This document shows, piece after piece, positions 1-6,947 of a stretch of 8,763 nucleotides of DNA (positions are counted from its first letter, which is position 1; each line of letters starts with the position of its first letter). The position numbers and the translations under genes are program-made. The notes under the pieces are model-generated. The model was not told the DNA's origin. It did not search any database and saw only the letters and a list, made by a program, of their open reading frames with translations. Where the stretch lies: positions 1 through 8,763 of the forward strand of contig CAYROE010000051.1 in assembly GCA_964425855.1 (NCBI GenBank), given 5' to 3'. This DNA is from S143-63 sp964425855 (GTDB lineage Archaea; Thermoproteota; Thermoprotei_A; Sulfolobales; Acidilobaceae).

Positions 1-240
1 AGGACGTGGACTTTAGTATCACCGCTACCAGACAAATACGGAAGAATAACGATAACGATAATGGGGAGCTTTACTTGTCCAAATTGTGGATACAAGTGGA
101 GAGCTGTTTTAAAGAAGCTAAAAGAGGGCGGAAGCAAGCCAGGAGAACAGCAGACAGCACCGAAAGAAGAGGGAGAAATAATTGAGATAGACTTATCCGA
201 CTTGGATAAATTAGACGAGATGGAGCCACCTGAACCATAG
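1..240 (+). CDS. Small zinc-ribbon protein, 3' part only (5' end outside the window)
   Basis: The frame is open from base 1 to the TAG at 238-240 and encodes the last 79 residues of a protein that starts upstream of the window. The visible part begins RTWTLVSPLPDKYGRITITI and then has one CxxC knuckle, CPNC at visible residues 26-29 followed by GYKW. An acidic tail rich in E, D and P ends in EPPEP. A single CxxC pair followed by an aromatic residue suggests the second half of a four-cysteine zinc ribbon whose first CxxC pair would lie upstream. ATG at 61 could in principle be a start, but the preceding residues form a plausible beta-strand segment, so I read them as part of the protein. I recognise the style of small crenarchaeal zinc-ribbon proteins but cannot assign a function. 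It converges on guaA with a 37-base gap. Confidence 0.7.
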   Translation, partial: RTWTLVSPLPDKYGRITITIMGSFTCPNCGYKWRAVLKKLKEGGSKPGEQQTAPKEEGEIIEIDLSDLDKLDEMEPPEP

Positions 241-277
241 GGATGCAACAATCTTACTTATCGTATTCAGGCCTTAT

Positions 278-1861
278 TTATTCCCACTCAATAGTAGCAG
301 GAGGCTTACTAGTTATATCGTATACTACTCTGACGACTCTATCGATCCGAGATGTGATTTCTGATACTATTTCTTCTAGCACACCCCACGGTAATCTTGC
401 TGGTCTAGCAGTCATAGCGTCTGCCGACTCAACTATGCGGACAGCGACAACGTATCCGTATGCACGATTATCTCCTTTTACACCTGTTGCCATACTTCTA
501 GTCAACACTGCGAAGTATTGCCATAGGTTCTTGTCGAGACCATGTTCCTCGATAATTCTTCTAACGATATAGTCTGCTTTCCTGACAATTTCAAGCCTCT
601 CCCTCGTGACTTCGCCTTCTACCCGTACTGCTAGTCCTGGTCCAGGCACAGGTTTCTTGTAGACTAGCTTCTTGTCCAGACCAAGCATCTGTCCAAGTTT
701 GCGGACCTCGTCTTTATAGAGCCATCTCAGCGGCTCTATGACTAGGATTTCTCCAAGTAACTCTCGTAATATAACATTATGATGTGATTTTATACGGGCG
801 CTTCCAGGAACAAACCCCGACTCTATAAGATCAGGATATATCGTTCCCTGCACGAGGGCTCCTGCATCGTACTTTTCTATTTTTTCCCTAAGGATCTTGA
901 AATAGAGCTCCGATATAATACTTCGCTTCTCTTCGGGATCTTCTACACCACGCAGGGCTTCCAAGAACTCCTCAGATGCGTCGACAAGATCAATTACAAG
1001 CCCGAGCTCCTTATACGCTCTCAGAGCATTTTCCAACTCGCCCTTGGGATGGAGACCGTGATCTATAAGGACTCCTATAAGGCGATTTCCTGATAGTTTA
1101 GAAACTATAGCTGCGGCTACAGAAGAATCAACTCCGCCACTAATAGCGGCGACAATCTTTTTACCATTACCTACAAGATTTACTTGTTTCATCGTATAAT
1201 CCATTACACACTTGTATATGGCGTCCGGTGTCCATGATCTATCTGCGCCGATTCTTTTAATCCAGTTCTCAAGAAGCTTCATTCCGAAATCGCTATGAAC
1301 TACCTCGGGATGCCACTGCACACCATAGAGGAATACTCCATTATATTCGTACTTCATTGCTGCAACGGGGCTTCCTCTTGATACAGCAAGTACCTCTGCA
1401 CCTATTGGAGGCTCGATAACAGCATCGTTATGGCTCATCCATACATTGATAATAGACGGAATATTTTCGAGTAATTGATTTTTCTTTACTATATGTACCT
1501 GGGTTGGGCCGAACTCTGGTTTTGGAGACTTATCTACCCGCCCTCCAAGTACGTGGGCTAGAAGCTGGTGTCCATAGCATATGCCTAGCAGATTTGTTTT
1601 TCTACGTATTAAATTGGAGACGATTTTATCATGTTTCTTCTCCCATACACTTGATGGTCCTCCGCTTAAAACTACGCCCTTTGCACCTGAGATTATTTCA
1701 TTAATATCATCGGGCCTAAGCCTTTCTACTGGTACGTGAAGTGCTAATACTCCGAGCTCTCTTAACCTTCTAGCGATGAGATGAGCATATTGTCCTCCAA
1801 AGTCTAATACTATTACTTCGACGCTTCCCAGCAATCCGCAGTCAAGTCCCTGGTCTTCCAC
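278..1861 (-). CDS. guaA: GMP synthase (glutamine-hydrolysing), single-chain
   Basis: This enzyme converts XMP, ATP and glutamine to GMP, the last step of de novo guanine nucleotide synthesis, in the cytosol. The 527-residue protein has an N-terminal class I glutamine amidotransferase domain (about residues 14-205). Its nucleophile elbow is GICYGHQ with Cys95, and HPE supplies His184 and Glu186. The ATP-pyrophosphatase domain carries the P-loop SGGVDSS at 241-247 and QGTIYPDLIESG near 338-349. The C-terminal dimerisation domain has KPVPGPGLAVRV (403-414) and ends in the family-typical PPATIEWE. Many euryarchaea encode the two halves as separate genes; here they are fused. The start chosen is GTG at 1861, with GGGTGG about nine bases upstream. 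The family-conserved sequence begins at EVIVLDFGGQY, so the first ~14 residues are extra, and an in-frame TTG at codon 10 is an alternative start. The gene is divergent from pepA. Confidence 0.97.
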   Translation of the reverse strand: MEDQGLDCGLLGSVEVIVLDFGGQYAHLIARRLRELGVLALHVPVERLRPDDINEIISGAKGVVLSGGPSSVWEKKHDKIVSNLIRRKTNLLGICYGHQLLAHVLGGRVDKSPKPEFGPTQVHIVKKNQLLENIPSIINVWMSHNDAVIEPPIGAEVLAVSRGSPVAAMKYEYNGVFLYGVQWHPEVVHSDFGMKLLENWIKRIGADRSWTPDAIYKCVMDYTMKQVNLVGNGKKIVAAISGGVDSSVAAAIVSKLSGNRLIGVLIDHGLHPKGELENALRAYKELGLVIDLVDASEEFLEALRGVEDPEEKRSIISELYFKILREKIEKYDAGALVQGTIYPDLIESGFVPGSARIKSHHNVILRELLGEILVIEPLRWLYKDEVRKLGQMLGLDKKLVYKKPVPGPGLAVRVEGEVTRERLEIVRKADYIVRRIIEEHGLDKNLWQYFAVLTRSMATGVKGDNRAYGYVVAVRIVESADAMTARPARLPWGVLEEIVSEITSRIDRVVRVVYDITSKPPATIEWE

Positions 1862-1998
1862 GATGAATATCCACCCATAGTCGTATTCGTGTTCCGTAGA
1901 CCTTGAACAATCCTTATAATAGTTATACTATGTCAGCATACTGGGATAGGTTATAATTATAATTGTAAACTACCAGCTAGTCATTATGGGGAGAGGAA
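1862..1998. promoter_or_regulatory. Divergent guaA/pepA promoter region
   Basis: This 137-base gap separates the guaA and pepA starts. On the + strand, TTATAATTATAATTG at 1951-1965 is a good archaeal TATA-like element. A start site about 25 bases downstream, near 1980, would give pepA a leader of roughly 20 bases containing its SD (GGGGAG at 1988-1992 and the following AGG). On the - strand, TTATAAGG (reverse complement of 1912-1919) is a TATA candidate that would place guaA transcription near 1890. The elements are read by eye; no operator could be identified. Confidence 0.45.
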
Positions 1999-3468
1999 AT
2001 GGTACTGTTCACTAATCCTCCTGTAATAGTGAAAAAGACCTTAGAAGAGTATACTGGGAGAGTAATAGTTGTACCAATAATGCAGGAAGATGAAAAGCCG
2101 GTTATAACGGAAACAGTTGAATCTCTAGATAAAAAACATGGTCTAGAACTGGAAAAATTAATAGAAACAGGTCTCTTCACAGGTAAGAGAGGAGAAACTA
2201 TAGACGTATATCGTGGAGGCAAACGATTCATAGTTGCTGGTCTAGGAGGTAAGGACCTAGAAGATGCATCTCGCAGGGTTTTTGCAAAGATAATTAAACA
2301 ATTAGTTGAAAAGGAGAAAGAAGTATACCTCGTACTAAACGATTTAGAGAATGACTTGGCTAGAGAGGCTGTAATCGGGGCCCTCCTAGGAGCATATAAA
2401 CTAGAGCACTTTAAAAAAGAGAAGAAAAGGAAACTAGAGGCGATCTTTGTAGATAAGGATCTCCCAATAACTGAGATTACAGCGGTAGTTGAAGGAATAT
2501 ATCTTGCACGGGACGTAGCGAATAGTCCTCCTAACGAGCTTTACCCAGAAAAGCTTTCACAGTATGTTAGAGAATTATTTAGTAATATCGGTAATGTAGA
2601 GGTAGAAGTAAAGAGCTACGAGCAGTTAGTGGAAGAAGGATTTGGAGGAATAATTAACGTCGGAAAAGGAAGCGCTCACAAACCAGCTCTAATCATAATA
2701 CGATATAAGGGAGCAAATAGCAAGCCTCTAGCACTTGTAGGTAAAACCCTTGTATTTGATGCGGGAGGAATAAATCTAAAGCCAAGTCATTCAATTACGA
2801 GCATGAGATTAGACAAAGCCGGTGGTGCAGCTGTTCTGGGAGCCACGTGGATAATAGCGAAAACAGGTCTACCAGTAAACTTAATAACACTGCTTCCGGC
2901 AGCGATAAATGTCCCAAGCGGGGAAAGTTATCTGCCCAGCGACGTCATAAAGATGTGGGATGGAACAAAGGTAGAAATCACTAACACTGATGCAGAGGGA
3001 AGACTCGTCCTAGCAGACTCGATAGCCTACGCCGCTGAGAAATATGATGCTGATCCAATAATAGAATTGTCTACGCTCACAGGAGCGATTGTAGTCGCCC
3101 TAGGAGGCTTGATCGCGGGCTTATTCACGAGAGACGAAGAACTAAGAAAACTGATTGAGCAAGCATCTAAGAAGACAGGCGAAAAAGTATGGTACATGCC
3201 GATGGTTGACGAGTACAAAGTCTATATGACAAAGAACGCAAAAGTAGGAGACATAGATAACGCAGGAATGAGATGGGGCGGAGCAATCTACGCAGCTCTC
3301 TTCCTAGAAAAATTCACGCATGGTAAGAGATTCGTACATCTAGACATAGCAGGACCTGGAATAGGATTTGAAGCAGGCCCCGCGGCACCAGAGTATTGGC
3401 CTCAAGGACTAGGACCAGGTTTCGGAGCCCGCCTAATATTCGAAGCCGTCAAGGCTCTGGTAAAATAA
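1999..3468 (+). CDS. pepA: Leucyl aminopeptidase, M17 family (PepA-like)
   Basis: This is a cytosolic di-metal aminopeptidase that removes N-terminal residues from peptides, probably as a hexamer as in characterised family members. The 489 residues match the usual length of about 480-500. The N-terminal macro-like domain spans roughly residues 1-155 and the catalytic domain follows. Aligned by motif with E. coli PepA, every key residue is present: Lys249 and Asp254 in VGKTLVFDAGG, catalytic Lys261, Asp272 in MRLDKAGG, and Asp331, Glu333 and catalytic Arg335 in NTDAEGR. The start is ATG at 1999, preceded by GGGGAGAGG at a suitable distance; the ATG at 1986 is out of frame. It is probably transcribed from its own promoter, since guaA is divergent and the next gene is 90 bases away. 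Confidence 0.95.
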   Translation: MVLFTNPPVIVKKTLEEYTGRVIVVPIMQEDEKPVITETVESLDKKHGLELEKLIETGLFTGKRGETIDVYRGGKRFIVAGLGGKDLEDASRRVFAKIIKQLVEKEKEVYLVLNDLENDLAREAVIGALLGAYKLEHFKKEKKRKLEAIFVDKDLPITEITAVVEGIYLARDVANSPPNELYPEKLSQYVRELFSNIGNVEVEVKSYEQLVEEGFGGIINVGKGSAHKPALIIIRYKGANSKPLALVGKTLVFDAGGINLKPSHSITSMRLDKAGGAAVLGATWIIAKTGLPVNLITLLPAAINVPSGESYLPSDVIKMWDGTKVEITNTDAEGRLVLADSIAYAAEKYDADPIIELSTLTGAIVVALGGLIAGLFTRDEELRKLIEQASKKTGEKVWYMPMVDEYKVYMTKNAKVGDIDNAGMRWGGAIYAALFLEKFTHGKRFVHLDIAGPGIGFEAGPAAPEYWPQGLGPGFGARLIFEAVKALVK

Positions 3469-3547
3469 GATGAATACTGCTAAGAAATACTTCGATAAAC
3501 AATGAGGATCTCAACGTTATTATCTTTCACATAATATCTACAGGGAT

Positions 3548-3552
3548 GGTGG
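3548..3552 (+). promoter_or_regulatory. SD site deciding the btpA-family start
   Basis: GGTGG lies six bases before the ATG at 3559 and matches the archaeal anti-SD. It supports that ATG over the out-of-frame ATG at 3546. Confidence 0.6.
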
Positions 3553-3558
3553 AAGATT

Positions 3559-4437
3559 ATGGTAGAAGACATATTTAGTAAATGTAAGCCAGTTATCGGA
3601 GTTGTCCACTTACCGCCTTTGCCCGGGTCATATGGTTATCGGCGGAGACCATACCCCTATCCTCATGGCAAAAAAATGGATATCGAGTCGATTATAGAGT
3701 ATGCAGTTAGCGAGGCGTTAAAATACGAGAAAGCCGGGTTCGATGCTATTATAGTCGAGAACTATGGAGACAAGCCCTATAAGATGAGAGTCGGTGTCGG
3801 CGAGACAGCCGCTATGGCGCGAATAGTATCCGAGGTCAAGAAAGCGCTCTCCATACCAGTGGGGGTCAACATTCTTAGAAACAGTCCCTATGAAGCCTTA
3901 TATGTAGCACATATCGCGGGCGCATCCTTCATACGTGTCAACTCGTTATGCGAGACGAGAGCATCTGTTGAAGGCCTAATAGAGCCCAGCGTTAAGCAAC
4001 TGGCACAGGCCATAAGGGAACTAGATATCTACGATGACATTATGGATGGAAAAATATCAATACTAGCAGACATAAACGTCAAACACAGCTATCCAATCTA
4101 CGAGACCTACAATATAAAACTCACCGTAAGAGACTGCATCGACCGTGCGGGATTCCCCATAAAGTCAATGATAATAACAGGTCCCTCAACAGGCTATGCC
4201 CCCGAAGTAGAATATGTGGAAGAAATAGCAGGCATAATAAGAGAACACGGTGCCCGCGCCATTGTAGGCTCCGGTATAAAGCCAGAGAACATAGCGCGCT
4301 TCTGGAGGCTAGCTGACGGGTTCATTGTAGGTACAAGTGTGAAACTAGGTGAAGAAACAGAGAACGTGGTGAGCATCGAAAAAGCAAAGGATCTCGTTAG
4401 AATAATAGAAAGATACCGGCAAACTTGGCCATGCTAG
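3559..4437 (+). CDS. BtpA/SgcQ-family TIM-barrel protein
   Basis: The 292-residue protein belongs to the BtpA/SgcQ family, predicted (beta/alpha)8 barrels. The cyanobacterial namesake BtpA affects photosystem I stability, but that role cannot apply in a non-photosynthetic archaeon, and the archaeal substrate is not known to me. Visible signatures are GVVHLPPLPGS (14-24), VENYGDKPY followed by ETAAMA (67-87), VGVNILRN (101-108), ILADINVKHS (168-177) and TGPSTGY (207-213). Two glycine-rich C-terminal strands resemble a barrel phosphate-binding site: VGSGIKPENI (236-245) and GFIVGTSVK (254-262). The loop after the first motif holds an extra basic, Tyr/Pro-rich stretch (YGYRRRPYPYPHGKKM). That stretch seems longer than in the bacterial members I remember. 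The start is ATG 3559, with a well-placed GGTGG. It follows pepA by 90 bases. Confidence 0.88.
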   Translation: MVEDIFSKCKPVIGVVHLPPLPGSYGYRRRPYPYPHGKKMDIESIIEYAVSEALKYEKAGFDAIIVENYGDKPYKMRVGVGETAAMARIVSEVKKALSIPVGVNILRNSPYEALYVAHIAGASFIRVNSLCETRASVEGLIEPSVKQLAQAIRELDIYDDIMDGKISILADINVKHSYPIYETYNIKLTVRDCIDRAGFPIKSMIITGPSTGYAPEVEYVEEIAGIIREHGARAIVGSGIKPENIARFWRLADGFIVGTSVKLGEETENVVSIEKAKDLVRIIERYRQTWPC

Positions 4438-4611
4438 AATTCCTTTAGTAATATTAATTAAACTATAGTATAGTGGACACGTATATTGTCTGCTATAGGT
4501 ATGAAATGACGAAAAGAACCCGGACAATCAGAGGCCTCTCCCCTCTCAAGGTAGTTGGAGGCCTATGATGAGTCCTAGTCCAACCGATCTCAACTTTTCA
4601 CTTCTAGCTTA
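4438..4611 (+). promoter_or_regulatory. Intergenic leader with AT-rich promoter and GC-rich inverted repeat
   Basis: This 174-base gap contains an AT-rich TATA-like stretch around 4449-4470 (AATATTAATTAAAC and following). A start site near 4485-4495 would leave an untranslated leader of about 70-80 bases. The leader carries AGGCCTC (4532-4538) and its inverted copy GAGGCCT (4558-4564), separated by 19 bases. The 3' arm contains most of a strong SD, GGAGG at 4557-4561, just before ATG 4565 and ATG 4568. This is unusual for a genome whose other leaders look short. See the findings for the frame problem. Confidence 0.45.
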
Positions 4612-5196
4612 TTGAAGACCCCTCTACTGTTTAGCAATTCATTTAAAGATGACAGGGGTAATACCAGGGTTGTCCCATTACCTTTCATACAATGGACAAG
4701 AATATGTTTGGGTGCGGTTCCCGTGGTAGATACTCTGGTTGATGCGGGTCCAGGAAAAATAGTACCTTTTGCAAATCTAGATCCAGCTATAGATGAAATG
4801 CTAGCTTTCATAATAGTGTCAAGCGTCGACAAGACAGCAAAAATAGATCTCGTGGACTATGCTGTGAGCATATTTGATGACGTAATACTACCAGCAGTTA
4901 GACACAACCTGAAGGATGAGGCATTAGAGATCTTTGATGTAACCTACATAGACATGTATGACCTCGTAGAATGTGTAGGCGGCAACAGTCTAGCAGAAAC
5001 ACTAACATGGGCAAGCAGTATCCTTACCAGCGATATGCCTGGAGAAAGGCCTGAGTCTCTCCATAGCTTTGCCAGGTGTGTAGAATGGCCAATGTCATAC
5101 GATGACATAGCAGACGACTTAGTGGCCTCGGCAGTATTCTACCAGGTAGTAGCGTCAATAAACATAATGCTCACCAGTATAGCCGCTGATCTCTGA
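4612..5196 (+). CDS. Uncharacterised acidic protein, 5' end uncertain (possible frameshift)
   Basis: I do not recognise this 194-residue protein. It is acidic, shows no clear membrane span or signal peptide, and is rich in predicted helix. Visible landmarks are VVDTLVDAGPGKIVPFANLDP (about 39-59), a central acidic helical stretch with DYAVSIFDDV, three scattered cysteines and a hydrophobic C-terminal helix ending in IAADL. Codon use matches its neighbours. The only start available in this frame is TTG at 4612, because a stop lies in frame at 4576-4578. That TTG has no SD and overlaps the TGA that ends a 16-codon ORF beginning at ATG 4565 with a strong SD. The true N-terminus may therefore lie at 4565 or 4568 and be joined by a one-base slip or sequence error. 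The gene is flanked by gaps of 174 and 141 bases, so it is probably monocistronic. Confidence 0.65.
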   Translation: MKTPLLFSNSFKDDRGNTRVVPLPFIQWTRICLGAVPVVDTLVDAGPGKIVPFANLDPAIDEMLAFIIVSSVDKTAKIDLVDYAVSIFDDVILPAVRHNLKDEALEIFDVTYIDMYDLVECVGGNSLAETLTWASSILTSDMPGERPESLHSFARCVEWPMSYDDIADDLVASAVFYQVVASINIMLTSIAADL

Positions 5197-5210
5197 ATCT
5201 CTAATCTATT

Positions 5211-5228
5211 CTATAATTACTATAATTA
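5211..5228 (+). repeat. Tandem 9-base repeat, CTATAATTA x2
   Basis: Two adjacent exact copies of CTATAATTA occupy 5211-5219 and 5220-5228 in the gap between the unknown gene and the DUF432-like gene. The second copy also sits in the small inverted repeat TACTA-TAAT-TAGTA. It is about 110 bases before the next start, too far for a minimal TATA box unless the leader is long. It may be AT-rich terminator or spacer sequence. Confidence 0.35.
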
Positions 5229-5337
5229 GTATAGTCTATTGAGGTTAATCTAGTGTTTGCTCCGAATATTGTTTTATCTTTCATAAGAGGTAAAGCACAA
5301 TATCCTCAAATACTTCTAGCATTATTCTTGAGGAGAG

Positions 5338-6039
5338 TTGCTGGTAGGAGAAATAACGCCTGGAACATCGCTATCTCTCTGCGGGGCAAGAATAATCTAT
5401 ACTGAAGACGGAGTTCTCAGAGCCTGCGATGACTATAGATGCGAGGAAGTATACGTAAAAGGAGTAGTAGGTTATAGACCCGCTCCTCCCATACATTCAC
5501 CATTTAGAATAAGTGACGCGGTCTACATTGAATTCGATAAAAAGATACTTGTAAACCGTGGAGACGTAATCTGGGCACATGCTCCGCTAGAGATCATATT
5601 ACATCACAAAAATTCTATTCTGGCGAGACTAGCTCCCGGCAAGGTGAAATATACGCTAGTGGGTAACATAATCGAAGGAGTAATCGCACGATATGCCAAG
5701 TCTAAGGTGGCAAGAGGATTTGCCCAAGAGAATGAGGATCCATGCATGGCACACATAGCCTTCTACATTGCTCAAGGAGAAGATACGATTAGAGGTGTAC
5801 CCTTTAACGCGGCCTACTCGCATCTCTATACGGATAATAGAGGAACTATTTTCTATTCTCTAGTCGAAGTACATATAAAGGATACAATAATAGAATCGCG
5901 GACTACTTCGAAACCGCCGATGGAGGGACTCAAGAGATTAAAACAAATCCGAGTCGGGAGAACTGGGGTTTTCTCGTTGACAGCACCAGTTATAGCGGTT
6001 GAAAGGGGGTGGAAGTTATGGCCGTCGCTCAAGGGCTAG
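5338..6039 (+). CDS. DUF432-like archaeal protein, partner of the MscS gene
   Basis: The 233-residue protein resembles the archaeal DUF432 family. The best signatures are FRISDAVYIEFDKKILVNRGDVIWAH-like sequence (about 56-81), then PLEIIL and VKYTLVGNIIEGVIARYAKSKV (103-124). The last corresponds to the KYxLYG...G.I.RY..S pattern I remember for that family. It appears soluble and beta-rich, with no membrane span. Its biochemical role is unknown; I recall that archaeal members often neighbour MscS channels, which fits here because the next gene overlaps its end by 22 bases. TTG 5338 is the first possible start, since a TGA in the same frame lies at 5329-5331. GAGGAGAG sits almost directly against this TTG, so spacing is short, and CTG 5341 would be spaced better. 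Confidence 0.72.
   Translation: MLVGEITPGTSLSLCGARIIYTEDGVLRACDDYRCEEVYVKGVVGYRPAPPIHSPFRISDAVYIEFDKKILVNRGDVIWAHAPLEIILHHKNSILARLAPGKVKYTLVGNIIEGVIARYAKSKVARGFAQENEDPCMAHIAFYIAQGEDTIRGVPFNAAYSHLYTDNRGTIFYSLVEVHIKDTIIESRTTSKPPMEGLKRLKQIRVGRTGVFSLTAPVIAVERGWKLWPSLKG
6005..6012 (+). promoter_or_regulatory. Strong SD deciding the mscS start
   Basis: GGGGGTGG lies five bases upstream of ATG 6018 and inside the end of the DUF432-like gene. Because the alternative GTG at 6009 is part of this motif, the SD favours ATG 6018 as the real start. Confidence 0.65.
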
Positions 6040-6875
6040 AGTCTATTGGAGACCTACTAGTGGCCAATATTACCAAGATTGCATCGGCAATAGCCACTAT
6101 AATTGTTGGTGTAATAGTGGCATATGTTGTTCGTAGCAGTATGAGAAGAACTATAGGGACAAGGATTCCCCCATATATTTATCGTCCGGTAGAAAACCTC
6201 GTCTTCTACAGTATATTGATACTGGCAGGTATACTCTCACTATACCCATTTGGCTTGAGTCTTAGTAGCCTGCTGGTTGCTGGAGGATTTGCGGGAATAA
6301 TAGTTGGTCTTGCCGCACAGAGTAGCCTTGGCAACATTATTAGTGGAGTATTTCTCGTGGTCGAGCAGCCATTACGGGTTGGAGATCCTGTGATGATCGG
6401 CGATATAACTGGCGAAGTAGTAGATGTAAGAGTGTTAAGTACGCTTATCAGGACATGGGACGGTTATCTTGTCAGAATACCCAACCAGACAGTGTTCAAC
6501 AGTATAATAACGAATTATTCCAGGACTAAAGCTAGGCGGATAGATTTTATTATCGGAGTACATTACAAGACAGATGTAGGGAAAGCGATCAAGTCCATTG
6601 GAGAGTATCTGGACTCCAATCCTTACTGCCTAGTAAATCCCCCGCCGGAGGTGTTCGTAGATAACTACGGTGACTCATCGATAAACATTAGAATCAGGTG
6701 CTGGACACCCACAAAACTCTGGTATCCCGCAAAGATAAAGTTACAGACAGAGCTCAAACGAACTCTAGAGGAAAAAGGCATCATAATACCTTATCCACAA
6801 CTAGACCTGCATGTAAGATCAATTGAGCCAATCATAAAGATAGAACTAAAAGACATGGGAGACATCAAACGATAA
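6018..6875 (+). CDS. mscS: MscS-family small-conductance mechanosensitive channel
   Basis: This is a membrane channel expected to open under membrane tension and release solutes after osmotic downshift. From ATG 6018 it is 285 residues, almost the same as E. coli MscS. Three membrane spans are visible, at about 13-37, 56-78 and 80-110. The third carries the Gly/Ala-rich pore-helix pattern AGGFAGIIVGLAAQSSLGNIISG. The cytoplasmic beta domain follows, with LRVGDPVMIGDITGEVVDVRVLST and the family hallmark VRIPNQTVFNSIITNYSR. The vestibule domain ends in IIIPYPQLDLHV, like the FPYPQ motif of bacterial members. A GTG at 6009 would add three residues, but the GGGGGTGG SD fits ATG 6018. It overlaps the upstream DUF432-like gene by 22 bases, so the two are probably translationally coupled. 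Confidence 0.94.
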   Translation: MAVAQGLESIGDLLVANITKIASAIATIIVGVIVAYVVRSSMRRTIGTRIPPYIYRPVENLVFYSILILAGILSLYPFGLSLSSLLVAGGFAGIIVGLAAQSSLGNIISGVFLVVEQPLRVGDPVMIGDITGEVVDVRVLSTLIRTWDGYLVRIPNQTVFNSIITNYSRTKARRIDFIIGVHYKTDVGKAIKSIGEYLDSNPYCLVNPPPEVFVDNYGDSSINIRIRCWTPTKLWYPAKIKLQTELKRTLEEKGIIIPYPQLDLHVRSIEPIIKIELKDMGDIKR

Positions 6876-6947
6876 TAATGCTTGGAAAATGATCAGTATT
6901 GTTGGCCGATGAAGAACGATGGGCAGTCTGAACTAGGTGTTGAACCA

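Noticed and set aside
243..572. 109-codon + strand ORF opposite the 3' end of guaA
   Set aside because: It lies antisense to strongly conserved GMP synthase sequence, is low in complexity (Ser/Thr/Ile-rich), and has no SD or family resemblance.
1977..2231. 84-codon - strand ORF over the pepA start
   Set aside because: It is antisense to pepA, with composition typical of a shadow frame and no supporting start signal.
4345..4527. 60-codon - strand ORF across the btpA-family 3' end and the following gap
   Set aside because: It overlaps a confident gene on the other strand, and its Phe/Ser/Tyr-rich composition resembles noise.
4500..4600. Possible C/D box sRNA using ATGATGA at 4565-4571 as a C box
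   Set aside because: No CTGA D or D' box occurs at the expected spacing on either side, and the ATGATGA is better explained as paired start codons after an SD.
6009..6017. GTG 6009 as the mscS start
   Set aside because: The GTG is embedded in the GGGGGTGG SD, which is ideally spaced for ATG 6018.
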